Of a stretch of DNA of 64,000 nucleotides, positions 13,235 to 24,616 are shown piece by piece. The notes under the pieces are model-generated. The model made no database searches, was not told the origin of the DNA, and worked only from the letters and a program-made list of their open reading frames with translations. Positions within the stretch are counted from its first letter, which is position 1, and the number at the start of each line of letters is the position of its first letter. This stretch comes from Plicaturopsis crispa FD-325 SS-3 (lineage: Eukaryota; Basidiomycota; Agaricomycetes; Amylocorticiales; Amylocorticiaceae), in contig KN832554.1 of NCBI GenBank assembly GCA_000827205.1, forward strand, positions 3,946,670 through 4,010,669, written 5' to 3'. The position numbers and the translations under genes are program-made.

Positions 13235-13603
13235 GGTTCAAACCAGGCCAAAGTCAGCTTGGACTCGTTGCACAAAAATAGAGGATCCCTGAGCGCACTT
13301 TATATAGGTAGAAGCCATGAGGCAAAGAACATGACAAGCCTTGTACTGTCCCTGGAAGCGAAGAGTAGAAAACTAGGAAGAAACAATTCGAACGCACATG
13401 CACAGCCGTATTTGGACAGCCTCGGAACGGCAAACGTCAAGTTAGCGAGGTTTTCGTGGACCAAGTTTCGTTCGTAGGCGCTCGAAAACAAGTTCTTGTG
13501 TATTTTGAATATCAAGACACGCCGACGATCATGAGTGAACACTTCATATGTACATGAGCAGAAACACCCTCGGAGCAATCGCCAAGGACACGAAAGTAAA
13601 CCT
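13235..13603. other. Promoter of the hydrolase and 3' region of the pectate lyase
   Basis: Both flanking genes are on the minus strand. The stretch holds the hydrolase TATA box and the pectate lyase 3' sequence. Nothing else was recognised. Confidence 0.5.
13298..13306 (-). promoter_or_regulatory. TATA box of the Lpx1-like hydrolase gene
   Basis: On the minus strand TATATAAAG lies 64-72 bp upstream of the hydrolase ATG at 13234, which supports that start codon. Confidence 0.6.
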
Positions 13604-14888
13604 TCAGAACGCAATTGTGGCACCGGCCGATCCGACAACAGCAGACCGAACACTGTCGGTGGCGATGAGGCTGTAGGAGTAGGGCGCGGTGGTAAAGGTG
13701 CCGACAGGTGCTGTGTCAGAGGCGCCACCAAAGTCGTTTCCGTTGGAGACGGCGTAACCCTCATCGGTAGCGTACAGCGGCTTGTCAGTTCCGGTCCAAA
13801 CGTTGTTCTCAACGAGTAGCTGGGCGCCTGGGGAAGCAACTTAGTGACCCGTAGGCAAATGTAAACAGAGAGCAGTCGCACCGTCACGGGTGTTGATACC
13901 ATCGTTGTTGTCGTCATAGACATTGTTGAAGATGTGACCTGTGCCGAACCGGAAGGATGGTGTACGCGAATTGAGGTTCTCCCAGTAGTTGTTCGCAAAC
14001 GTCACGGTGATTGCAACGTCCTCCGCACCATTGCTGTCGGAGTGGCCGACGAGCGATGCTTTCCAGTGGTCGTGCAGATAGCTGTTGGTTACGGTGATAC
14101 CGTTCGATCCGTGGGTAATGTCCAAAAGACCGTCGTAGCTTCAAGTAGAAGATATTAGACAATACCAGAGGGATGAAGATTATTACTGACTAGTCCTTGT
14201 CGTGATCACGGTCGCTGGAGAGGTCAACATGGTCGACCCAAACCTGGCTGGCAGATTGAATGCCAATCGCATCGCCGGCGGAGGCCAGCACTTTACTAAT
14301 CGCGATGTTGCGAATGATCACGTTGGACTCGCTCAGAACGCGAAGCCCTACGCCGTTAAGCTCTGAATGGTTCCAGTTCATCAATAATACAAAATACTGA
14401 TAAACTTGTCACTCACTGGCACCCGCTGCACCCAGAACAGACTTGTTGCTGCCGATCTTGACAACGGCGTCACCAGTAATGGTGCCTACGTCGCACAAAA
14501 TCAATAACTGGATTTCCATTTATCGTTCACAGTACGTACCGTCAATAATAACAATGGCGGCATCGTCCCCGGCGACTGCAGCAGTCAACTCGTCAAGGGT
14601 GGTCACAGTAGTGGTAGGGCCACCAACGCCTCCGGTCGTTCTACAGGCGAATTAGAACGGGATTTCACAGAATTGAGACAGCAGCGACTAACCCTCCGTT
14701 CAGAGTGGCGTAACCAACAGTAGCGACATCGCTTGTGGATGCTCTTTTGGCCAGCAACCCTTCCTCAACCGGGTATGCCTGTAGGAAATAAATTAATGCC
14801 TGGTTAACACATTCAAACCCGGATTAATAATGCATACCGAGGCAAATTGAACGGCAAATAGCGCAAGGACGGAAAACAACCACTGCAT
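13604..14888 (-). CDS. Secreted pectate lyase, polysaccharide lyase family 1
   Basis: The ATG at 14888 opens a signal peptide (MQWLFSVLALFAVQFAS). Later exons give AYPVEEGLLAKR, a likely propeptide, then ATVGYATLNGG and IIIDGTITGDAVVKIGSNKS, the start of the parallel beta-helix. VIIRNIAISKVLASAGDAIG and VWVDHVDLSSDRDHDKD carry the calcium-binding aspartates, followed by YYDGLLDITHGSNGITVTNS, HDHWKASLVGHSD and the catalytic-side motif LNSRTPSFRFGTGHIFNNV. The C-terminus ends GSAGATIAF with the stop at 13604-13606. Pectate lyases cut de-methylated polygalacturonan by beta-elimination outside the cell. About seven introns of 50-60 bp interrupt the gene, and nothing suggests damage. Together with the rhamnosidase at 26.1-28.6 kb it points to pectin use. 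Confidence 0.93.
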
Positions 14889-16069
14889 GATGAGCTTTGC
14901 GAATGAAGACCGAGGGTAGAACGAGTTGGTATGCAAGTTCTGCTGAATCCCTTGTCGACAGCGAGCAGCATTTATACATCTGTGCTGCCAGAATTTCGGG
15001 GAACTCTCGGGCAGCAGTGCTCGCGTACGAGCAGAGGAGTAACGCGTATTCAACAAGCATCAGTCGAGAATGACATGTATTGCTGCGTAGGCGGTCCGCC
15101 GTCCCGTACGGCCCAGCGTGCTGAAGGTAACGGTGAGGCAGAAGGTCGACACAATGGTAGCACAACTGAATGCTAGAGTCCAGAAAATGGCGTCAGCCAA
15201 GGGGCACAACCTTCCTCGAGCTCAACACTGCTCACCAGAAGGTGTCGGTAGCGTCACGTGAATACACGTTAACCCGTCCACGGCGCGCGATTGAGTGCAT
15301 GCGGAATCGTATGGGTCCAGAGTCCGCATAGGCATTGCCACGCCAAGAGAAAGAAATTGGCTGCTGCTGAATATTGCACAACAAAATGGGTGGAAGTCGA
15401 CAGGATCGGACGCCCGTGCTGTGCTAGTTTATCCGTAAGTGCACGCAATGCGTTTCGGGAGTAGTGGCGAGAATCTGCTCACGAGTTAGGCTTGGTTGAA
15501 TTGTGTGCGATCATAAGTGCAATGGCTTCGAATTCGATCCCTCCGGGTAACGTTGGGCTGTGTTGCTAGCCTCCAATGTCGATACTCGTGTTCATGAATG
15601 CCACGAATATGTCGCAATCGGGGTAGAGAGTGGTGCTGATTAGTATATGAGCGCACCATATTGTGCAGTGAAAGAGCATCCGCGGAGTGGTCCAGGCATG
15701 ATTCATTGAACTGAGGGACATGAATGGGGTGCTCGAGCTTCGCTATTTGCTTTCGAGTCTCCAACAAGGCGCCTTGTGTTCACCGGGCCGCTAACACATT
15801 GCGCTCTCGACGTCGAGAGCATGACCTGCCAGGACGGAGGAATATACATAGGTTTTTCCGAGTGTCGGCCAAATCCTGCTCATACATGAGAGACGGCGCA
15901 ACACAGAGAAAGAGGAGTGACTAACTTCAACTGTCGAATGAGAGGAGGGGCATGGAGGGCCAATGGGTCGTAGTCTGTGAGTATCCCGAAAATTAGTGAA
16001 TGCCTCAACTGTTGACTAACCAATCCACGCAGGTGTTAAGTTCAATATAATATCAAACATATATGACCG
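14889..16069. other. Intergenic, pectate lyase to RSA3
   Basis: About 1.2 kb with no supportable gene. It contains the pectate lyase promoter (TATA at 14971-14976) and the 3' flank of RSA3. Open frames are short and do not resemble proteins. Confidence 0.5.
14971..14976 (-). promoter_or_regulatory. TATA box of the pectate lyase gene
   Basis: On the minus strand TATAAA lies 83 bp upstream of the pectate lyase ATG at 14888. Confidence 0.55.
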
Positions 16070-16737
16070 CTAGTTACGGCTATCGAGTACGACCTCCATT
16101 TCATTGATGCCAGTACCACTGTCTGCACGAGACGAGGATGTAAATACGTCGGCTCCTGATGCCAACGAGTCGATCAGCAGGGCAAGCCTCGAGGTGTCTA
16201 AGTTAGGCTCCTATGGCAGTTTCAGCACAAAGTAAAGGGAAATTTCTTATAGGCATGTACCTTTCGAATTTCCTCGAGATCATCCTTGAAACCATCGGCG
16301 ACTGAGGACATCCAGAACTTCCTGAAACGCTCCTTCAGCACCTGTTCTGTTTCTAATTCTTTGTCCGCTGCATTTTTTGAGGGAAGGAAGGATGGGATTG
16401 GCGCGGGTGGAGGGGATGGGGACGACGATCGCCTTTGCGGAGGCTGTCTCTGTATCGGTGCAGGTTGCGACGGCAGAGCTGCAACCGGAGGTACAGTATC
16501 ATCCTCCGATTCGGAGGAGTCCGAGTCTGATGAGGACGAAGACGATGAGGAAGACTCGGAAGATTCAGATGGAGCCTTGGTCGGTATAGCTTTCTTCGGA
16601 TTTTGAACGACAGCGTTCTCCGATGAATCTGAATCAGACGACGAGGACGAGGACGACGCAGACGAGTAAACGGCGCGTCTTTTTCTTTTTCTCGTGCGCT
16701 TTCTGCCTGTTGCTGGAGCTGCACCAGCGGGAGCCAT
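16070..16737 (-). CDS. RSA3: Ribosome assembly protein 3 (Rsa3)
   Basis: The ATG at 16737 begins MAPAGAAPATGRKRTRKRKR. Long serine/acidic runs (SSASSSSSSSDSDSSENAV and a second block) follow, then a Pro-rich linker. The Rsa3 domain ELETEQVLKERFRKFWMSSV..DDLEEIRK comes next. One intron (about 16202-16258) separates the last exon, which reads EPNLDTSRLALLIDSLASGA and ends DSRN with the stop at 16070-16072. In yeast Rsa3 belongs to the Npa1/Dbp6 complex that starts 60S assembly, the same complex as the Urb1 encoded 4.4 kb away. The serine/acidic repeats fit a casein-kinase-2-type phosphorylated linker. The gene is complete and divergent from ADE2, with 232 bp between the two ATGs. Confidence 0.85.
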
Positions 16738-16969
16738 AGTAGCGGTCGTGTAGAGCTTGTAAGGAGGAAAACGAGAGCAAAATGAAAGAGATAATTTCCG
16801 AGATTGGCTTCCCGTTTGGTCTCGCGAAAGCCCCTGAGTCGTTTTATCGACGACCAAATTTCACTTCGTTTGCCAGACTTGTCCTGCTCCTACTTCCAAC
16901 AAGCAGACCCGCTCATATATCGCGATTCTGGTGCTCGAGCTGTAGCGCGACGGATACTTTGGATAGGTT
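16738..16969. promoter_or_regulatory. Shared divergent promoter, RSA3 / ADE2
   Basis: Only 232 bp separate the two opposed start codons, so both promoters and 5' leaders must fit here. No clear TATA box is seen on either strand. Confidence 0.5.
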
Positions 16970-18863
16970 ATGGACGGAAAGACTGTCGGAATATTGGGTG
17001 TGTGTCTGGGTCCTTCTGCACACTAGCAAGTAAAGTCTGATCCATGTACTGAAGGCGGTGGCCAGCTGGGCCGCATGCTTGCGGCGTCAGCATCGCTCCT
17101 GAACATCGGAGTCGCCATCTTGGACGTCGGCGAGAACGGGCCCGCCAAACAAATTGTCGCGTCGACCTCCCATATCGACGGATCTTTCACCGACGCTCAA
17201 CGAATCCTCGAGCTGTCTGGACGAGCGGACGTGTTAACAGTTGAGATCGAGCATGTGAATGTCGACTCCCTGGAGGAAGTACAGAGGCAACGGCCAAATG
17301 TCTCGATCCACCCCAGCCCAGCTACGATTCGACTTATACAAGATAAATCTAAGCAAAAGGAGCATCTTGTTTCCAGAGGATCTCCAGTAGCGGAATTTAT
17401 TCAAGTCGACTCTACGGCATCATCTGTCAAAGCGGCCGCGGAAAAATTCGGTTACCCACTTATGCTCAAGAGTCGGACGCTAGCATATGATGGACGAGGC
17501 AATTATGTCGTTCGCGAGGAGTCAAGCATCGTAGACGCCATCAAAGCCCTGGGGGATCGCCCTCTATATGCTGAGAAATGGGTCCCGTTCTCAAAAGAGC
17601 TTGCCGTCATGGTAGTTCGAACCACCGCTGGCGAGGTGCGCTCGTACCCTGTCGTGGAGACCGTACAGAAGGACAACATATGCCATCTTGTCTTTGCGCC
17701 ATTGCGGAGTCGTGACCCCACATTACTCGCTAGGGCGCAGGCTGTCGCTGAAACAGCGGTACAGTCCCTTGACGGCGCTGGCGTGTTTGGCGTAGAAATG
17801 TTCCTTATGGAGGATGGTAGATCATCGCTCCCACTTCGCTGCACGTTTGACTAACATCCGTGCCAGGAACGCTATTCGTCAATGAAATTGCGCCACGGCC
17901 GCACAACTCTGGGCATTATACAATCGAGGCATGCGAAACGTCTCAGTACGAGAATCATCTCCGCGCGATCCTATCCCTTCCTCTTGGATCCACCGCCCTC
18001 AAAGTGCCCTCGGCGGTCATGCTGAATCTCATCGGTGCATCAACTAGCAAAACGGAAATTAGCGAATTCTCCCGCACAGCGCTTTCTGTGCCAGGCGCTA
18101 GTGTCCACCTGTACGGAAAGGCCGAGTGTCGCAAGGGCCGCAAAATGGGCCATGTCACCGTCGTTGCCAGCTCCGATGCTGAACTCTCTGACCGTCTCCG
18201 ACCGCTCCTGGAAGCCCTCCCGTCAGGCAGCACTGCCGCGGAGCTCGACCTTTACGCACCCATTTCGCCCGCCGCTGGCTCCGGGCACTCCCATCGACAC
18301 CCGCTAGTGGGTGTCATCATGGGCTCCGACTCGGATCTCCCCGTTATGCTTCCAGCTGCAAGCTTCCTGGAGCGGTTCGGAGTCCCATACGAGCTGACGA
18401 TAGTCTCTGCGCACCGTACCCCCGACCGGCTCGTCGAATATGCGCGGTCTGCGTCCTCCAGAGGCTTGCGGGTGATCATCGCGGGCGCGGGGGGCGCTGC
18501 ACATCTGCCTGGGATGGTCGCTGCGATGACTTCGCTTCCTGTGATCGGAGTACCGGTGAAGGGAAGCACACTGGATGGTGTCGACTCGTTGCATAGCATC
18601 GTGCAAATGCCTGTGAGCATATTCATCGTTTTCGAGGTGGTATGTCTGACGATGCTTGTTCACAGCGTGGAATACCAGTGGCGACTGTAGCTATCAACAA
18701 CAGCACTAACGCCGGTCTCCTTGCTGTCCGGATACTGGGAGCTGGCACCCCGCCCCTGCTTCAGGCCATGGATGCATATTTAAAAAGTCTAGAAACCGAA
18801 GTCCTGCACAAGGCCGACGTATTGGAGAATGTTGGATGGTGGAATTACGAGGTCAAGCGGTGA
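16970..18863 (+). CDS. ADE2: Phosphoribosylaminoimidazole carboxylase (Ade2)
   Basis: Exon 1 is only 28 nt (16970-16997, MDGKTVGIL), followed by an intron whose acceptor restores [19 protein letters not shown]. The ATP-grasp PurK-like half includes [39 protein letters not shown] and [18 protein letters not shown]. It runs to about residue 390. The PurE-like C-terminal half carries [27 protein letters not shown] and [14 protein letters not shown], and ends NYEVKR with the stop at 18863. The fused enzyme carboxylates aminoimidazole ribonucleotide in purine synthesis. Introns near 17816-17866 and 18613-18666 keep the frame. The length, about 570 residues, is normal for fungal Ade2. Confidence 0.96.
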
Positions 18864-19192
18864 CCGATGGGTATGAACAGGGAGCACGCAGTTGGTGGCA
18901 TTTGTTGTACGTCTAGGATGAATTGAAGCAGCAACATGTAGAGTGTACAATCGTCGCGATCAAGCCGTCGCCGCTTTCTCCAAGTGCAGAGGTAGTACTC
19001 AACGCTCAGCACCTTTGCACAGATGGTGTACAGGTTTTGGAGCTATCAAGTGCTCTTTAGATAGACAAAGCCGTTCTAGTGCGCGTCCGTACCGCAACTA
19101 TGCCGCGATAGACCGTGTCTACGCGTTCCAGACATAGCGGTCAAGGTGCAAGAAATAATTGTCGCGTACCCGTCCACGTGCAGTGATTTTCT
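18864..19192. other. Intergenic, ADE2 to SCO1
   Basis: About 330 bp with ADE2 3' sequence and the SCO1 promoter. No further signal was recognised. Confidence 0.5.
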
Positions 19193-20216
19193 ATGTCCCA
19201 AACTGCCATCCTCCTGCGCCAAAGCCGCCGTCTGGCTCCCTCTCTCACGTCCAGATGCTACGCAAGGAGTCTTGCGTATCGTCAACAGCAAGCGTTAGCT
19301 ACCCGCGGTAGACGATGGTACACCGAGGGTACGGAGGACAAGAAGCAGGAGCCGAAGGTCACTCAGCAGACGTCGTCGGGAGCTAGGGACCGGGCAGCGG
19401 TCGGGGTACGTTCCATGCAAAGAACAGGCTGGTTTCTTGCTGAATGTATTGTGCACAAGGTGTTCACGCCAAAGGCAGCTGTGCTCTTTGTAGCAGCAGG
19501 TGTTGGCCTGTTCGTTTATTTCCGACACGAAAAACAAAAACTCCTCGAAGCGCGTCGTACGTTGCCGTGCATGTACCCGGAGGTGCCCCATCTCTCACTT
19601 ACACGCTGCTGAACAGAAAAAGAATTGGAGCAATCCACCGTCGGCCGAGCGCACGTCGGTGGGCCGTTCACGCTCAAGACTAACCACGGACACACATTCT
19701 CGGAACTGGACCTCCTTGGAAAATGGTCTTTGCTATATTTTGGATTCACTAACTGCCCGGACATATGCCCCGCAGAGCTCGACAAAGTCGGCGCCATTGT
19801 CTCCGACCTAGGTCCGTCGCCCTTTTCTCTACACCCGGAGTCGCTCACGCTGTGCCACAGAGAAAGAGCATGGGACGATCTTCCAACCGGTCTTCATCTC
19901 TGTCGACCCCGCGAGGGACACGCCCGAACAGCTGACGCGGTACCTCTCCGACTTCCACTCGCGCTTCGTCGCGCTCGTGGGTGACTATGCCGCGACGAAA
20001 GCAATTTGCAAGGCATACCGCGTGTACTTCTCGACGCCGCCCGGCGCGGATCCGAAAGGCGACTACCTCGTCGACCATTCGATCTTTGTGTATCTCATGG
20101 ATCCGAACGGTGAGTTCGTCGAGGCCTTTGGGCAGTCGACGGAGTCGAAGGATGTCGTGGAGAGGGTACGGAAGGAGGTGGCGGAATGGGTGCGGAGAAA
20201 TGGGAAGAAAACGTAG
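19193..20216 (+). CDS. SCO1: Mitochondrial copper chaperone Sco1/Sco2
   Basis: The N-terminus MSQTAILLRQSRRLAPSLTS is Arg/Ser-rich and fits a mitochondrial presequence. After one intron, VFTPKAAVLFVAAGVGLFVY is the single inner-membrane span. The soluble thioredoxin-like domain starts GRAHVGGPFTLKTNHG and contains the copper-binding CPDICP motif in GFTNCPDICPAELDKVG. FISVDPARDTPEQL follows, and the third ligand His lies in DYLVDHSIFVYLMDPNGEFV. Stop at 20214-20216. Sco proteins pass Cu(I) to the CuA site of cytochrome c oxidase subunit 2. Three short introns near 19405-19461, 19559-19618 and 19812-19860 are inferred. All metal ligands are present. Confidence 0.93.
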
Positions 20217-20655
20217 GGCATCTCGCTCGTCTCGGATGTCGGTGTACTTTCTACGCACGCACCTTGCGCTGCCACTTGAATTCGACCCCCACTTACACAG
20301 AATACGTTGTCCGCAAACTTGAAAGGCTTTCTGCATAACCGCGAGTTCCCTGCGCTAGACTCACGGAAGGGCGCTGTATAATGAGTGGCAGATATCGTCG
20401 TGCGCAGTGATACATGCATGACGCGAGTAATTTCACGTCGCGTGTTGCTCCTGAGTCTTGCCACTTTCGCGTGTGTTCCCTTTCCTGCCGGAGTCCTTCC
20501 ACTCTGTTCTCCTCTCTTTGTACCCTTCAATGCCGCAGCTCGCAAACCACTAAATACCGCTGTTATTCTGAATATCTGACCGCTACTACATATCTTGGAC
20601 AGCTTGCTACCTGTGAAATACTAGACGACTCGGCGGACATCCGCAACGCATACTC
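20217..20655. other. Intergenic, SCO1 to LRO1
   Basis: About 440 bp holding SCO1 3' sequence and the LRO1 promoter. No repeat or RNA signal was recognised. Confidence 0.5.
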
Positions 20656-23600
20656 ATGACGCTCGTGAAACGAACCAAGACGTGGGCTGATACGGACTCG
20701 GCTTCTGCGAATGCATCTCCGCAGGAGGGCGAGCATGAGCAGAAAGCCGCAGAGCTGCAGGAAGAGGTCGAGGACTTGCGGGGAAAGACTAAAGAGGTGC
20801 GTCCATACTCGAGGCGAACCATCCAGAGGTTCCGCTGTTTGTCTTTCTAGGACGAATGGCGTTGCGTTCCAGACGTCTTGCTAGCCATTATGCATGAAGG
20901 ACTGGTATTCACCAATTCTGATACAGAAACGCCGACCATTTTTCTCCACCAGGAGGTTCCTATTCTCCTTAGGCATCCTCCGTGAGTCCTCCAAGCCCTA
21001 TACCATCCCCAATCGCTGCTGCAATAACCTCGTACTGACATCCCTCTAGTCGGCGTATCCCTAGGCTTCATCTTCATCAAACCCACCGACATCCAAGACC
21101 TGCACGCCTCCCTAACGCTCCTCCTGAGCGAATACGACATCAACTTCCCCGAGCTCCCAGACCTCGACTTTTCGCGCGTCGACGCGGAGTGGCAGCGCCT
21201 GCGCAGCAACATCCCGGAGTTCTGGAAGCTGCACAAGGACGGGCGCGAGTTCCAGGTCGGCGAGGAGATGAAGGCGCGCGGCCTGAGCGCGGAGTATCCC
21301 GTCGTCCTGATCCCCGGTATTATATCCACCGTGCGTCCCCCTACGCGCCCAAGTTGTTGCTCTTAGGTACTTACGTGGCCTGATCGTGTTGTTGTGCTCT
21401 AGGGACTCGAGTCGTGGTCAACCGCTCCGGAGTATCGCGCGTTCTTCCGCGAGAAGCTGTGGGGCGGCTTCAACATGATCTCGCAGGTCACTTTCAACCG
21501 GGACAAATGGATAGCAGCCATGATGCTCGATCCCGTCACCGGCCTCGACCCGCCCGGCGCGAAGATTCGCGCGGCGGAGGGCATCGATGCGGCCAGCAGC
21601 TTTGTCCAGGGATATTGGCTATGGTATGCGACTCTCCGCTGTGTCATCCAATTTTGCCAATGTTGAGTGCGACCACGATGCGTATAGGTCGAAGATCGTG
21701 GAGAACCTCGCTGTGGTAAACTACGACACTAATAACCTGCATCTTGCTCCGTACGACTGGAGGCTTTCGTATTACAACCTTGAAGAACGCGACGGCTACT
21801 TCTCCAGGCTGAAGTCTGTCATCGAGGGTTTCAAGTATGTATTCGCAATTTTCTGTCTTACGGACCTGACTGACCGGAAACAGGCGGCGGCAGAAGAAGA
21901 AGGCTGTCATTGCGGCCCATTCCATGGGCAGCACTGTACGTCGTTTATCCATGGTTGTGAGAAAGTGAGGGCTGACATATGGCCATAGGTTGTACTGGTA
22001 CGCGTAAACATTTGTATTAGCATGGCGTATCTTGATTAAATGCTCGCTCTAACCTTCGTAGTACTTGTGAGTGCCCCTACCTCCCTACAACGTCATCAGC
22101 TCAATTTTATGTGACAGCTTCAAATGGGTCGAATCGCCAGAGCACGGCGGCGGCGGTCCCAACTGGGTCGAGGTATCTCCAACCTACCAACAGGCACAAG
22201 CGCGAGGCTTAATTTTTACCCGCAGGATCATATTGAAGCTCTAGTGACTATCGCTGGCACCCATCTAGTGAGTATACATACCGCCCCAACTCATCCTCCT
22301 CGAGCTGACCATCACATGCACAGGGCGTGGTAAGCCATAGGTCCGAAAGCTGCATACCGTACTTATCTAATTATGAAGCAAGACCAAAGCAATGGCTGCA
22401 TTCCTGTCAGGTGAAATGAAGGATACGGTGCAGATTAATCCTGCAGGGGCTTATGGTTCGCGTCATATGTTACGAGATTAACCTGGTGCTGATGTGGTCT
22501 GTATTTAGTCCTGGAACGCTTCTTCTCGCGGAAGGAACGGCAGAAATTGTTCCATAGCTGGGCTGGTAGCGGTAGTATGTGGATCAAGGTAATTTTTTCT
22601 CTTTCTCTATTGTGCCTCTAAATCATATCTTGCCAGGGCGGTGAAGCGGTATGGGGGAACACGACGCACGCCCCAGACGACAAAAACTCCTCCCATACGC
22701 ACGGCGAGCTGATCGCCTTCCGGCAGTCCGTTGCCGCTGACATCGATGCGCTGAACCTGGGCGAAAAGGCTAGGAATATGACCGCCACGGAGGCAGGAAC
22801 GTGGATCCTAGAGCACACCCCATCTACCTTCCAGGTATGTCGTTCGTTCCCTACCACGTGCGGGATGTTGGGCTTACTGAAATGTAGAGGATGATGGGCA
22901 CGAACTATTCCTTCGAAATCGAGCGGGACGAGGAGCAGCTGAAGAAGAATAACGGCGATCCTACGAAGTGGACTAATCCGCTCGAAGTCCAGTGCGTTGA
23001 CCGAGGTATAATCACTTGCAAAGATACTGACGTGAGTATCGACCCGAAGACTCCCGATCGCTCCATCTATGAAAATGTATTGCGTATATGGACACGGCAA
23101 GGAAACCGAGGTATGCCGCAAAAAATTCTGTCTACCTCAAGCTACGATCATTGACCCTACCCATCTCAAAATGTAGCGGTCTTATTGGTGTGCATCGTTA
23201 GACTCGGCAGTTGATCACAAGCTCACCGTTTCTTAGGTATAACCAAGGGCCCCATGAATATGATGAAACTACGCTGGAGACCGAGAACGCTACTTGTGCG
23301 AGCCCGGATGCCAACACTTGCGACCAGCTGCATCCCCGCCCTCCGCTCGACCTGCCATTATCTCGTCGAAGCTGGATAGACGCGGAGTACACCAATGAAA
23401 ATGTCAATCCAAAGGTACATACCCCGTCTCTCTGCGCAAAGCGACGCTGATCAACGTACCCCTGGGCTTCGTAGGTGCGGAACGGCGTGAAAATGGGCGA
23501 AGGGGACGGCACAGTCAGTCTCTTAAGTCTCGGCGCCATGTGTGTAGAAGGCTGGCAAAGACCACGGTGGAACCCTGGCCGTATCAATGTCACTACCGTC

Positions 23601-23850
23601 GAGGCACGTATCAACCCCTACTCAGCGCATCCTCTGTTCTCACCAGTTAACAAACACGAAATAGCTTCCCCATCGACCAATAGCCTCAATCCCCCGCGGC
23701 GGCGCTAACACCAGTGATCACGTCGACATACTGGGATCGACCGCACTGAACGAGATCATTGTAAAGGTTGCTACGGGCGCTGGACATGAGATAGTGGAGA
23801 ATTTCGTGTCGGACATACGAGAGTACTCGCAGAAGATACAATGGGATTAA
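20656..23850 (+). CDS. LRO1: Phospholipid:diacylglycerol acyltransferase (Lro1/PDAT)
   Basis: The ATG at 20656 starts MTLVKRTKTWADTDSASANA, a cytosolic hydrophilic tail. After introns, TRRFLFSLGILLGVSLGFIF is the single N-terminal membrane anchor typical of Lro1. The lumenal LCAT-like domain contains YPVVLIPGIISTGLESWS, EKLWGGFNMI, NYDTNNLHLAPYDWRLSYYN, the nucleophile motif AHSMGST (about 21900-21935), VTIAGTHLGVPKAMAAFLSG and GGEAVWGN. The C-terminus reads HVDILGSTALNEIIVKVATG and ends KIQWD with the stop at 23850. The enzyme moves an acyl chain from phospholipid to diacylglycerol to make triacylglycerol in the ER. At least twelve short introns, and possibly a tiny exon near 20850-20930, make the 5' end the least certain part. 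Confidence 0.92.
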
Positions 23851-24193
23851 TGCCACTCCCTAATATAATACTTAGACTGCAGCATACACGTCGTTTACTA
23901 CTCACCTGAGAGCTACATCGGGCAATAAGACGCATACGACAGTGCAGAGAGCAAGCCGTGCGATGCAGGCGGACTCGTGGTGTACTGGTACCGGTTTAAG
24001 AATGGAGATGGAGACACGGACGGCACCGAGATGCAGGTCTGGACAGCCTAAGCAGAAAGAGGGATTCGAGCGTTCAGCAGTTGATGTAGCGGCACTGAGC
24101 ATAAATTGTCTCGGACGTTACGCTTTTTTGAGGTGTAGTATACGCTCCTCGCTCATCTCACTGTTTCCAAGGGAAAGAAAAGCAATGGTCTAT
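23851..24193. other. Convergent 3' region, LRO1 / NDUFB7
   Basis: About 340 bp between two gene ends pointing toward each other. Nothing beyond 3' flanks was recognised. Confidence 0.5.
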
Positions 24194-24616
24194 TCAAGCA
24201 CCCGCAGCCTCATCTGCAGCGGCCTGCTTCTGTTTCGACAACAACTTCATCCGCCGTATGTAGCTATTCGGGATATGGTTAGTTGGTGTTCCCATCTCAC
24301 AGACACGGCTGGACTCACTCGTCATATTGGCACCTGCCACGGATGATTCTGCATGAGGACACGTACAGGAATACAGAGACGCATTGACTCACTTTTCGTA
24401 CCCGTGCCGTTCGTCTGTGCACTCCCAGGGCATGTAGAACTTGTCCTTCCGACACACGTTCAGCGGTATGAGTAGCCTGTGAGGAAATGTACGTCCGTTT
24501 GTCAGTCGTTCTGGCAGTATTGACACTGAGACGCACGCGGAGCACTGATCCCTCCAGGCCAGCGGTACTCGCGCCGCTTTGAGCTCGGTTTGGGAGGCGG
24601 TGGTTGCGGATGTCAT
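24194..24616 (-). CDS. NDUFB7: NADH:ubiquinone oxidoreductase B18 subunit (NDUFB7)
   Basis: The ATG at 24616 (an in-frame ATG also lies at 24637) gives MTSATTASQTELKAARVPLA, then WRDQCSA. After introns come LLIPLNVCRKDKFYMPWEC and TDERHGYEKC, then DDYIRRMKLLSKQKQ, ending EAAGA with the stop at 24194-24196. The two Cys-x9-Cys pairs of this accessory complex I subunit (RDQC..NVC and WEC..EKC) are intact. They form disulphides through the Mia40 import route in the mitochondrial intermembrane space. The last Cys comes from a 15-nt microexon (24319-24333) framed by clean GTGAGT and CAG sites. The length of about 80 residues fits short fungal forms. The divergent neighbour begins about 430 bp away. 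Confidence 0.9.

Noticed and set aside
13234-13243. GGTTCAAACC, similar to a tRNA B box
   Set aside because: Flanking sequence does not fold into acceptor, D and anticodon arms, and it overlaps the hydrolase start.
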